This document shows, piece by piece, positions 52,850 to 64,000 of a stretch of DNA of 64,000 nt. A program made the translations under genes and the position numbers. Source of the stretch: Pardosa pseudoannulata (lineage: Eukaryota; Arthropoda; Arachnida; Araneae; Lycosidae). The stretch is from the NCBI GenBank assembly GCA_032207245.1, contig CM063510.1, positions 49,209,095 to 49,273,094 of the forward strand. The letters are read 5' to 3'. Below the pieces are notes generated by a model. It was not told the origin of the DNA and did not search any database. It worked only from the letters and a program-made list of their open reading frames with translations. Numbering within the stretch: the first letter of the stretch is position 1; every line of letters starts with the position of its first letter.

Positions 52850-53377
52850 ATAAATTATTTCCTATAGTCCCAATAATTATGTAGCCCCTATTGTTTTTAA
52901 TTGCCGGGCTACTGGGCAAGGAGAAAGCTAATCAGCTAGCAGTAATAATAATCGATGCAGTCTGGCCTAATTGAAGAGAACGGCACAAGTCTAATTAAAA
53001 CTTTATTTCAAATCTACTACAACGGACGTCTTTGCTACTTAACGACAGACAAGAATAAGGCAGAAAAAATCACTCTGCTCGATAGGTGCACTCAAGAGAG
53101 AAGACAGAAAGAATTTTCCCTCTTACTCAGCAAATTTAAGTGTAAGGTCAGGAAAAACAAGGAGCCATTTGCCGGCGACAGCTGGGAAAAGTGTTGAGTA
53201 GACAGAAAATTTACATCTATAGGATAGAAATCTTTGGGAAATGTATCGAAAGAATTTTAAGTCAAGAACACTCCTTTGATTAAGACATTTAGAGGCTGGG
53301 AAAAAGATTTTCAGGAATTAGAATGGGAGAAAGGAGGTTTTTAAGGAAATATTAAAGTTAAATAATTTTGATATATT

Positions 53378-53381
<4 letters not shown>
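52848..53381 (+). repeat. Microsatellite-bounded repeat family 1, copy 3 (longest)
   Basis: It matches both halves of the family and has an extra segment near 52880-52915. An 80-residue open frame (52955-53197) falls in it, but the frame is not preserved in the other copies, so coding is unlikely. It is bounded by (AT)n on both sides. Confidence 0.88.

Positions 53382-53420
<39 letters not shown>
53382..53420. repeat. (AT)n microsatellite
   Basis: Right border of the family 1 repeat. It is followed by a short tandem duplication of TTTTAGATAGTTAATAATTT (about 53427 and 53470). Confidence 0.95.
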
Positions 53421-53424
<4 letters not shown>

Positions 53425-53944
53425 AATTTTAGATAGTTAATAATTTAAATCTATATATAAACAAAGAATTTTTAGATAGTTAATAATTTAAATACGGTTT
53501 TTTTTATTTAGAAGAAACATATTTTGTATAAGTATTTGAAACTTTCAAGGTGCATTACTGATTTTAGAAAAGTTATAGGAAATTTATTTTAGACAGTACT
53601 GTTTTTAAAATTAAAGATATTTCAGAATACAAGGCTAGACAATTCTATAGTTAAAAGAAGCAATATATACGCTTGGAAAAAGAAATGATATTTAAAAAAA
53701 TATCATTTTACTTTTAATTTATTGACAGAAATGCTTGTAATTAGAAATACGTATTAATATAAAACCAAAAAAGTAATTATATAAATAGAATTTGCTAACT
53801 TGTGAGTTTAAAGAATGTACATTGAGAATTTAATGTGAAACTTCATTTGAAGCAGTAAAAAAAATCTAGACTTCTGTTGTAAAAAGAACTATTGCATTCA
53901 TTATATTCACAAAAATTCTTATAGTTATAAACAACTATCATTAA

Positions 53945-54185
53945 ATTCCCGAGACTACAGCTCACGTAGGACCATGCCTTATGTTGCTAATCTCCGTTTT
54001 CGAGACCAACGGGTCCCGGTTATGTGGTTATCCTTAAGCGGAACTCCCAGTGTTTAGTTTTCCTCGCATAGTTGTTAATCAGTATGCTATCCACCAAAGG
54101 GATGAAGGCTACGTCAATCTTGCCGAAGGATCGAATCTCGAACCACAAGCTCTGGAACGTGAAACGCTACCCCAACGAAACTGCG
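53945..54185 (-). mobile_element. tRNA-derived SINE (second family)
   Basis: The minus strand begins GCAGTTTCGTTGGGGTAGCG (A-box-like) and GTGGTTCGAGATTCGATCC (B-box-like), and continues with CTGGGAGT and GTTGGTCTCG. CTGGGAGT and GGTCTC also occur in the repeat at 24001-24265. No A tail is visible. Confidence 0.5.
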
Positions 54186-54322
54186 TTTGAAATAAATACA
54201 AAATTTAAAAGATAATTATATAAATATCATCTGTATTGTAAGTACATAAAACAGACGTAAAAAGATTAATGGGAAGATCCTTTTGAAACAATAAAAAATC
54301 TGGCAGCTCTGAAATTAAAAGG

Positions 54323-55866
<1,544 letters not shown>

Positions 55867-56382
55867 AGGCGAACGAAAAACAGTCTTCTTGATAATAATA
55901 ATTTTATTAACTAATAGTTCTATATGAGAGCAACTTGCGAGATAGTTCGAGCGGCGTTGTACTTTATGTTGCTATAATTTTTCACATTCGAATGTAATCA
56001 AAACTTGAAAATAACAATATGAAAGAAAATAAACAATCGTTTTATTGATATTTATCCTTTACATGGAAGTGTACGCTATAATCGTCTATTTTCTGCAATG
56101 TTATCAAAATCCTAAATTACAATAAAAATTTTGATTATCTTTGTATTTTTGTAATTTTCTTTGGACGACAACGCTCTAAATTGTGTTTGTTACATTAAGA
56201 AAATGATTTTTTTAGGACGGCATTAAAAAAAAACCTGCATTAAAGAGCTAAGTTAAAAATATCATTTGTTTTACCTCCGTATACCTTTTATCCTCCATTT
56301 CCAAATTAGACTGTCCTATTTATAAGCCTCGTACATTGTACTTCAATTCGAGAAACTTGCACCTTTTTGGTAAAAACTTCAT
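55867..56382. other. Unassigned AT-rich DNA
   Basis: No recognised gene. Confidence 0.5.
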
Positions 56383-56547
<165 letters not shown>

Positions 56548-56908
56548 AGGTCTAAAAAGGAGGGGGGGGTCTGAAAAATTAAGCTAGTTGTGAACAATTT
56601 AAAGGTAAACTCTTCCCTAATAAATAAAAAATAAGTGAAAAAAACACTCGTAAGCTTTTAAGCTGACTGGTCAGGCGGAAGCAGTTTAAAGGAATTTGAT
56701 GATAGTTGCCCGACAATTGTAAGAGGGAAAACCGATACTTGTAAGTTGGCGCTTAGGCATCGAGCTTTTAACACACTCCACGCGTTGCTTCACCTAAAAA
56801 AAAAATAGGAAATGGAGCAAGCAACGCCTTTAAACGAAACTCTGTATTAAATAAAGAGATGATTTACCAAGAGAGACTGTTTCGTCCATTTTCCTTAACA
56901 CTAGATTA

Positions 56909-56910
<2 letters not shown>
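56548..56910 (+). repeat. Microsatellite-bounded repeat family 2, copy 4
   Basis: Shared words are GTCTAAAAAGG, AACTCTTCCCTAATAAATAA, CTCGTAAGCTTT, TGGTCAGGCGGAAGCA, GGCATCGAGCTTTTAACACA, CTCCACGCGTTGCTTC and TATTAAATAAAGAGATG. It is bounded by (GT)n on the left and (AT)n on the right. Confidence 0.85.

Positions 56911-56994
<84 letters not shown>
56911..56994. repeat. (AT)n microsatellite
   Basis: Right border of the family 2 repeat. Confidence 0.98.
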
Positions 56995-56997
<3 letters not shown>

Positions 56998-58215
56998 GTT
57001 TGCTTATTCCATTCTGTGTGTGTATATTTATAGACATATATAGATTTATTTTTTATATAGACATATGCTCCTACTTATCTGATACTCCCTTCTTATATAT
57101 GCTTATGCATCTAAACATGCAGGTATTTCATTATCTTAAACAAGTAACAACAAAATAAATTTATGAGAGCTGGATGTAGAAAATAAACTGAGAGATATTA
57201 AAATATTTCAACTAAACATTTTATCTATTACTTTCTTGCCGACGGGAAAAACTTTCAATAATATTAACATTTGCCATTATTCCTTTGCGGTTAGAAACTC
57301 TTTGATCTTTCTTTTTAACATAGCGTAGATGAAAAACATAATTTTAGTAAGTTTTTCTTTTTTTTCTCATATAACACGAAAAAGTTTTACTTAATGTATA
57401 AAAACCTTTTCCTTCCCTCTCTTGCAATACACGGATAATAATAATCACGTATTTTATTCTTCACTTTTTAAAGGGAATAACAAATAAATACAATATGTAT
57501 ATATTTAAAAACTTTCAAACTCTCTTGTGCAGACATGAGTGCTGTAAAAAAAAGTACACATGCAAAGAATGTAGACATTTATGAATAGATAATTAGCAAA
57601 TTAAATCTCTTCTAAAGAGATAGGTCAGAAATACTGACACGTAATGAAAGTCAAACCAAGTTCATTTTGATAAACACGTAAGACGGGATTATTACTTCAG
57701 CACCTCGTATGCGTTAAATGAATAATGCGACAAAAGGTCGGAGATCACATTATTAAAGGGAAGACATCTTGGAAGGTTAAAATGAGTTCCTCGTTGTTAG
57801 AGGAACTGTTTATTTGCATTTTAAACCTAACACAAAGTAAATTCATAAGCCCTAGAATAGCTGATTAACGCAAAAGAGGTATCTATGAAAGAGGCTGCCT
57901 TTAGGGTTAATAATTAAAGGTTAATCAGAAATTAAAATTTATTTCTGATTTATTTCTTTATTTAAAAAAGAAAAAAATCATATTCAACCATTTTATCATT
58001 TTAAGTTATAAAATATACTGCCATATTTTAAAATTAATTTTTTTTTCCATTTCTTACATATCATGATTCAAATTTAGATTAAATTATCTTTCTGTCTTCT
58101 AATTTGCTTTATATTATCTTCCTTTTATTGTACTTAGACTAAAATTGATTTACTTTTCTACTCTGAGCATTGCGAACTAACCTAAAATTATTTCTATTTA
58201 GAAAAAAATTGTTTT
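56995..58215. other. Unassigned DNA with a small hairpin
   Basis: No recognised gene. At 57785-57807, AGTTCCTC and GAGGAACT form a perfect 8 bp stem with a 7 base loop, followed by ATTTGCAT (inverted octamer, about 57813-57820). Confidence 0.45.
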
Positions 58216-58219
58216 TTAA

Positions 58220-58785
58220 CACATTGTCTGCTGGTACATTTCACAGCGGAATTGTGCCGTTAGAGAGCGCTTCGTTTAAATTTACATCTTCAGTTAAATC
58301 TCAATAGATCGAAAATTATTTAATTTTTTTACCAACTTTTCGTATTTTAAATTGAAATATATAAATAAACACATAAATAGAAATATATGAATAACAACCA
58401 TAAAATTTTTGTAAACAAAAATTATATTTATTAGGGGATAAATTTATAATAGTATCGTAAATATGAAAAATCAAATAGAAATAGTAATATATACTTTTAA
58501 TTTTTTCGAATTATGTTATATATAACATTTTTACATTATAAAAAAATGAAAAGAGCAATCATAAAACTAATAATGTAAAAACTAGTTTTTATTTGTCTAA
58601 ATATTTTCAGAATCTATGTAGTAGACAAGAACATTCGGCTTTGTTTTCCTGCATATACCGTTATTTTTGTAACACATGGTTTGTCCACAAACAAATGTTG
58701 TTACACTAACCCGTACTAGTATGTGACCCGCGCTCAAGTATCAATCGTCAGAAAACGTACTAGTACGTGTCCCGCATACAATGTG
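58220..58785. mobile_element. Non-autonomous piggyBac-like element (TTAA flanked)
   Basis: TTAA at 58216-58219 and 58786-58789 flank inverted ends CACATTGTCTGCTGG and, as reverse complement, CACATTGTATGCGGG (13 of 15). Near the right end, CCGTACTAGTATGTGACCCG (58711-58730) and ACGTACTAGTACGTGTCCCG (58755-58774) are direct repeats, the second containing a perfect 14 bp palindrome. The element is 566 bp with no transposase. Confidence 0.82.
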
Positions 58786-58789
58786 TTAA

Positions 58790-59820
58790 ATAAATCACAT
58801 TTTTTTTAAATAAACATTTTTACCTAGTAACTATTATGAGAAACTTTTTCTTGTTTGTGATATTATGCCAGATTTGTGTGTAGTTAAAAATTATAAAATA
58901 GCATCTTAAAGAACATTTGACTTATGTATTTCTGCATACACACCAATAATCCTAATCCTAAAGGGAAAGGGTCAGTTTATATACAGGAGTCACTAATCTC
59001 ACTTAAAAAAATCTTATTTTTTTCATTAGCCAGATACAATCGATAAAATTTCAAAATATTACTGAAAATAACTCTTTTATTACATTAGTTTATATTACTT
59101 TAGTTTATATATAATTTGAAATAACTAGTTAGGTAATTTAGTTTATGCTGTATCTTTCACTGATTTTGTTAGAAGGTTACATCTTAAAGATTTATAAGCC
59201 TCATAATGGTATCAGTATTTATTTCACAAGCGTGATATTAATCTAAACAGTTTTACATAATAACAGAATAAATAATATAAACTAAATTAAAATATTAAGG
59301 CAAGATAAATATACATTAAGAATCTTGTTTTTCATTCAATATATTTCCATAAATCTTTGTATATACATTTGTATCTACAGAAATTGTTAATGCATAAAAT
59401 ACCTGGTTACACATTACATATCTTTACTTTAGAGAGGATATATTTGAGGATTAGATAAAATCCCGGTAATTGATGTAACTGAAATAAAAGAGCTTATTAT
59501 TTACTGAATTATAAAAGAGATATAAGCTTTTAACGATAGTTTGAATTTCAGATTGAATATTTTTAAGGAATTTTATAAATCTTTAAACAATAACTGTGTA
59601 ATAATTTAATGCAGGTAAAAAATTAAATTTTATCCTCTCAAAATTTTTGCTCTTGATATTATTTATTCACTGATTCGCTGTTCAATAAATATGTAGAAAA
59701 AGTATAGAAATATGTAATTCTATAAATGTAAAGAAACTTTTCAGAATTACATTTTTATAATTCTCATACATTATTAATTATTTTTAGCTGATGCAAAATA
59801 CAATTTCAAATATTTTATGC
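58790..59820. other. Unassigned AT-rich DNA
   Basis: No recognised gene or repeat family. Confidence 0.5.
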
Positions 59821-59821
59821 A

Positions 59822-59842
59822 TTTATCTATCTATCTATCTAT

Positions 59843-59921
<79 letters not shown>
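59822..59921. repeat. (ATCT)n(AT)n(GT)n microsatellite
   Basis: Tetranucleotide, AT and GT arrays joined end to end. Confidence 0.97.
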
Positions 59922-61219
59922 AAGTATGTATGTATATATACATCTGGATATATCTGCATCATTCAATGAATAATTTTTATTAATTATGTAAAATAAAATA
60001 TTTACGAAATGTTAAATTTTGACAGGATTTTTAAATAAAATGCATTTGCTTCAATTACAGGGTATTTTAAGCACCTTGATCAAAACAAGGTACATAATTT
60101 TAGATATGAAAAATAGGTAGTAAATTAAGATTTCAGAGGATGAAAATACTTAATTGTACCCCACACTTTTAATTTTCTTTTACTTAAAAAAATCGCATAA
60201 CTGTTTTGTAAAATTAAAATATTAATCTTTATCTTACCTTTCAAAAGTTCTGTTGATCGTTTTACTCTTAAAATCATTATCTCTAGAAATTACTTCATCA
60301 TATTTTCATTCTTTACTTCATTTTCATCTTTACACGACTAAACTTTGCAAATTGCACTCACGTAAGTTATTTTAAGTATTTTATCAGACACATTTATTAA
60401 ATAAAACTTTCACGTCTAACAGCAGGTTTGGGGGGATGTTGAAGGAATTCCTACAAAACAGATTTTTAATTTTAACTGTAATAACGTGATTTTCATAGAC
60501 AGTGATCGAAGATTCAGGATATCAAATTTCGGTTTAGTTTCAAGAATGCTTATTCTTTGCAGATTTTTAATGACCTAACAATATTTTTTTCAAAAAAATA
60601 AAGTCCTTTGTCAGAATTTTCAAACCGCCTTCTTCAAAAGTTTCTTCATTTATCTTCTGTTAATGATCTTACTGCAGGTTTTAAGATTTAATACGTCTCT
60701 TCTCTATATAATCCTTTATTTTTCGAAAGATTCTAGTCTAAATAATAGAACAGAGTGTTTCGGATTTTTGGATATATACGTAGAGAGAAAAATGAGTGAG
60801 AAGTTTTGTTTAGTATGTATGGTTCAGTAATTTTGTCTGGTAAAATAATGCAGATGCTAATAGAAAACCTTTAGATAAACAACCCGTGAGAGTATTTCTT
60901 ATTGCTTTAGACTCATCAAAAATATATCATCATTTTGTAAATTACAGTTCTCCAGATAATGTTCTTTTTACTTCTTTTTGTATCATACGTTTTAAGGCTT
61001 TAGTTTTTTTAAGCCTTTATCTTTATGTACTATTTGAAATTTGTAAAGTTATAACTTTTTGGGTGCCAATCGTTTTAGGCAATCAAAGGAAAACAACATA
61101 CTGGGCGAGGTAATCCCTTTTGGCGATATGTAGAAAGTTTGGCGACAAAATATTACGTCATTAAAAGGTCTGAGACAGGTGTCAGATAAGAAGTTTTTCA
61201 AGATATGCTAGTGATCAGG
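59922..61219. other. Unassigned AT-rich DNA
   Basis: The plus frame at 60886-61113 (75 residues) has a hydrophobic centre (ALVFLSLYLYVLFEI) but no recognised family. Nothing else was called. Confidence 0.45.
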
Positions 61220-61402
61220 TTTGGTTTGGTTTAGTTTGGAGTGTTACGGTCTACTTTTTGCTACCCGAGCATTAATGAGACCAGAACCTACAGCTTAAAT
61301 CCGATTCCGAACGGCTACGAACATCCCTACCACAGAGGGATTTAAAAACATGAACTCCGGTTCTGAAAGGCCAGCATCCTAACCATTCAGCCATCTTTCG
61401 GC
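61220..61402 (-). mobile_element. tRNA-derived SINE (main family), copy 8
   Basis: The minus strand has head GCCGAAAGATGGCTGAATGG, a damaged B box, body GGAATCGGATTTAAGCTGTA, and end CGTAACACTCCAAACTAAAC. The target duplication is not clear. Confidence 0.88.
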
Positions 61403-61836
61403 GAAAATGGTCTGAAGTCGAAAGAAAGACCCATGAATATTCGAGCCAAAGAATATAAATGCAGGAAGAAGAAAAGTAACCGTAGAGATAATATAAACAC
61501 ACAATCGGAATAGTGATCTCCAATAGCCTGGACAGAAAAACTACTTACAGGCTTCTGCTGACATTCAATTTTTTCATTCCTCTTTTAAGTTCTGATTTGA
61601 CTTTTTTTTTCAAATTATCAATTTTGTAGATTTCAGGTATGAATTTTTAAAACATTTTGTAGAATATATACCTGAGGTATGTGATAAGGGGTACACAATG
61701 TTTAAATTAATTTTGTATTATGTTTTAGATTAAATTTTCTCTTAAATAGATTACTAGAAATGGTGTTGAACATTAGTCCGACCGAGAGACCGAGTCTGTA
61801 TCATTAAAGCAGATATTGATTTATAGTTTCCGTGCT

Positions 61837-61846
61837 GTGACGTCAC
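61837..61846. promoter_or_regulatory. Perfect CRE palindrome
   Basis: GTGACGTCAC is a full CREB/ATF-type palindrome in unique, less AT-rich DNA. No nearby gene is identified. Confidence 0.3.
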
Positions 61847-62183
61847 TAAGCGAAGAATTAACCAACAACAATTAAAACAGCATGAAGTATTCATCAAGCA
61901 GGTGTTAATCAAGTAGACAGTGACTCCTGGCAGAAGGTTTCTTTCCCAAATAACATGAGATCTTACGGGTGCGCCTTCCCCGATTTACTCGAACATAACA
62001 AACGCACTAAACATTTCCGGAATTACACAAAGTATGTGCAGAATAAATCTAATTGGCCTTACACTGGGAGGTCGAAATGTGGCAGAGGGGTATGGGATTA
62101 GAAGAAAAATCCCCCTCATTGGGATATTCAAAGTTGAAAGTATTCCCTGTCTTGCATCAGGAACAACTTACACTTTTTAGAAC

Positions 62184-62275
62184 CAAGGTAACTCAGTCGG
62201 CAAAGGCAAAGATCTTGTAACTGGAAGTTGCGAGTTCCGATCTCGAGTCAGCTTAAGACCTGCTGTGTTAAAGTA
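62184..62275 (+). mobile_element. tRNA-like SINE fragment (second family type)
   Basis: AGGTAACTCAGTCGGCAAAG (A-box-like) and GCGAGTTCCGATCTC (B-box-like) are spaced as in a tRNA. The layout resembles the minus-strand head at 24196-24258. It probably has no cloverleaf. Confidence 0.45.
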
Positions 62276-62285
62276 AAATAGGTTA

Positions 62286-63446
62286 GTGGTTACAATGTCC
62301 TCCAAGTTCTCAAGCAATACATCGGGGTGGCAGCTAAGCCTTGGGTCCGTGCTTCTAAATTACAAGAACCCACTTGAGCAAAGTCGTTCTTTCACCCTAG
62401 CGGTGCTCAGCAAAACGAAAGATGCAGCCCTTTTCCTTAATACGCATGACTCGAATCGTGCTTGGTTTTTTCAAATGGCATACAAAACAGCAACAACACC
62501 CACTACTGTCGGTCTATCAGTTTGAAGATATCAAGTATTTCTTTAAATGTATCAAACCTATCAGAAAACTAGATTCTCGAAACAGAGGCTACTGCCAATA
62601 CTGAAGTCATCAATGCGATTTTAGTTATAGACTGCGAATTCCACTGCGAGTCAATGATTTAAATCTACGAAGTAAAACGATTTTGGAGCTATTGATAAAT
62701 CAACAGAAATGTCAATGGATAGTAACCGGATATCTGTTTAAATGGTATTTGTGGACTTGTTTTGAGTTTATATGTTAGTTTGTTGAAAAATGTTAAACGG
62801 CATTAAGAATTTTTAAATAACTTCCTCTATTAAATATGTTATTACACACAATAGGGAACTATAATTCACAATAGTGAACTCGTGAATTACTTTATTAGTG
62901 TATAATTTCATATAAGAATCCAATATTCCTTCTATGTGAGGCTGAGGAATATAAAGCTTATTCAAAAAACTTATTCCTTTCACCATCCGAGATATTTGAC
63001 CTCCTGCGTAACATTTAAATATGCTCTGTACACACATAACCCCAGCCCTAGGATTAACTATATTCTTCAACTAAAAATGTAACCATTATGGGTTTCCAAT
63101 CAAACGAATAACTAGGCATTTTAAGCTTTAATTTAAGCCAAAATATTTAGCAGCTAAAAATGGTTTTAAATACAGCTGACAAGTAGAAAAGCAACATAAA
63201 GATTAATTTTATGTTCGAGAGATCATGTTGCTACATCATGGTTTTGATTCTTGGGTGTATTGATCGGGCAATCTGCACCGCTCTTTCACATATTCGGTGT
63301 AACATATATGGGAACTCTCAATACATAGAAGATCTCCAGGAATAACCCTTCTTTCCAAATGGGTGCGATTGTGGCCCAGACCCTTGTCTTCCCGTTAAAG
63401 ACATTCTTTAAACGCCCATAATTACGAAAAATACTCCTTAATTAAT
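62286..63446. other. Unassigned DNA
   Basis: The plus frame at 62286-62525 (79 residues) begins just after the tRNA-like fragment and has no recognised family. The region 62290-62620 is less AT-rich than average. Confidence 0.4.
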
Positions 63447-63447
63447 C

Positions 63448-63622
63448 AGCCGAACTGTGACTTTATGGTAGGAAGTTGTTCTTCGGAACCGGAATTTGCG
63501 GGTTCGAATCCTGCTGTGGGCATGGATGCTCGTAGCCGTTCGGAATAATCTTTAAGCACTAGATACCGGTCTCATTAACTCTCGTGTGAAAAAAGTAGAC
63601 CGTAGCGTTCAAACCAAAACCG
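63448..63622 (+). mobile_element. tRNA-derived SINE (main family), copy 9
   Basis: The head is AGCCGAACTGTGAC, the B box is an intact GGTTCGAATCC (63502-63512), the body has GCATGGATGCTCGTAGCCGT, and the end is CCGTAGCGTTCAAACCAAAA. Confidence 0.9.
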
Positions 63623-64000
63623 AAATCATAAATGATTATATATTTTCCCCAAAACTAATGGGTTCATCACTATCTTGTTCCCAAAAGATCAAATAATTTG
63701 CATTTCTAAAAGCCAAAGTACACTTTAACATGTACACATTGATAAAGTAATGGATCATTTTTCCAATGAAGAATCCAATAATTGCTCATGTGTAGCCAAA
63801 ATTTTTTATTAGACTTAAACCCGCGCATTCTTAATTGTAAAACGGAATCATGAACTGAATCATCTACTTTTTAAACGAGTATAAGCCTATTTGTGATAGA
63901 CCTATAGACATTTTTGTAATTGCTTTGTACGCACTATAAATTATGTATTGATGTTCGCACACATCTAAATGGGTAGAATGTTTAGAAGTCAAAGAGAGTT
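63623..64000. other. Unassigned DNA at window edge
   Basis: No recognised gene or repeat. Confidence 0.5.

Noticed and set aside
52955..53197. 80-residue protein in the family 1 repeat
   Set aside because: The frame is not conserved in the two other copies of the repeat, so it is probably accidental.

Overview
This window looks like repeat-rich, AT-rich animal nuclear DNA. There are no bacterial-style operons and no long open frames. Introns or exons of a host gene could not be recognised. At least 28 long (AT)n, (AT)n(GT)n, (CA)n(AT)n or (ATCT)n arrays punctuate it. The transposon types (a mariner with the transposase style common in arthropods, a Tc1 element, piggyBac relatives, tRNA-derived SINEs) suggest an arthropod, possibly a chelicerate. 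That assignment is inference from family style only. Most short open frames are translations of (AT)n tracts or fragments of dead transposases.

Layout. 0-11 kb: a microsatellite-bounded repeat, a promoter-like motif cluster (0.66-0.73 kb), a decayed mariner (898-2460), a second microsatellite-bounded repeat, a possible TTAA element and one SINE, in otherwise unassigned AT-rich DNA. 11-16.3 kb: a nest of mobile elements. It holds a Tc1 element (11589-12907) with a truncated SINE inside it, a long (AT)n array, and a decayed piggyBac element (13107-16212). 17-27 kb: mostly unassigned, with a degenerate 150-170 bp tandem repeat (22.4-23.0 kb), an old tRNA-like SINE, and a TTAA-flanked non-autonomous piggyBac-like element (25254-26113).

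27.4-36.6 kb: four same-strand copies of a promoter-like block. Each carries a TATA-like box inside a shared core, and two copies also carry an octamer 293-294 bp upstream. No protein is visible downstream. 35-38.5 kb: three copies of a repeat family bounded by (AT)n, with the longest microsatellite (about 384 bp). 40.4-41.65 kb: a seven-unit tandem satellite with a dimeric higher-order pattern. 42-45.5 kb: a second duplicated TATA-bearing block, a further microsatellite-bounded repeat, and a 304 bp tandem duplication whose second copy was later hit by a SINE.

46-64 kb: SINEs, a possible solo LTR, a 210 bp tandem duplication, perfect inverted repeats, further microsatellite-bounded repeats and a second clear TTAA-flanked piggyBac-like element (58220-58785). 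No host gene could be called. The recognisable content is mobile or repetitive DNA plus the two promoter-like duplicated blocks, which are the best candidates for something undescribed.
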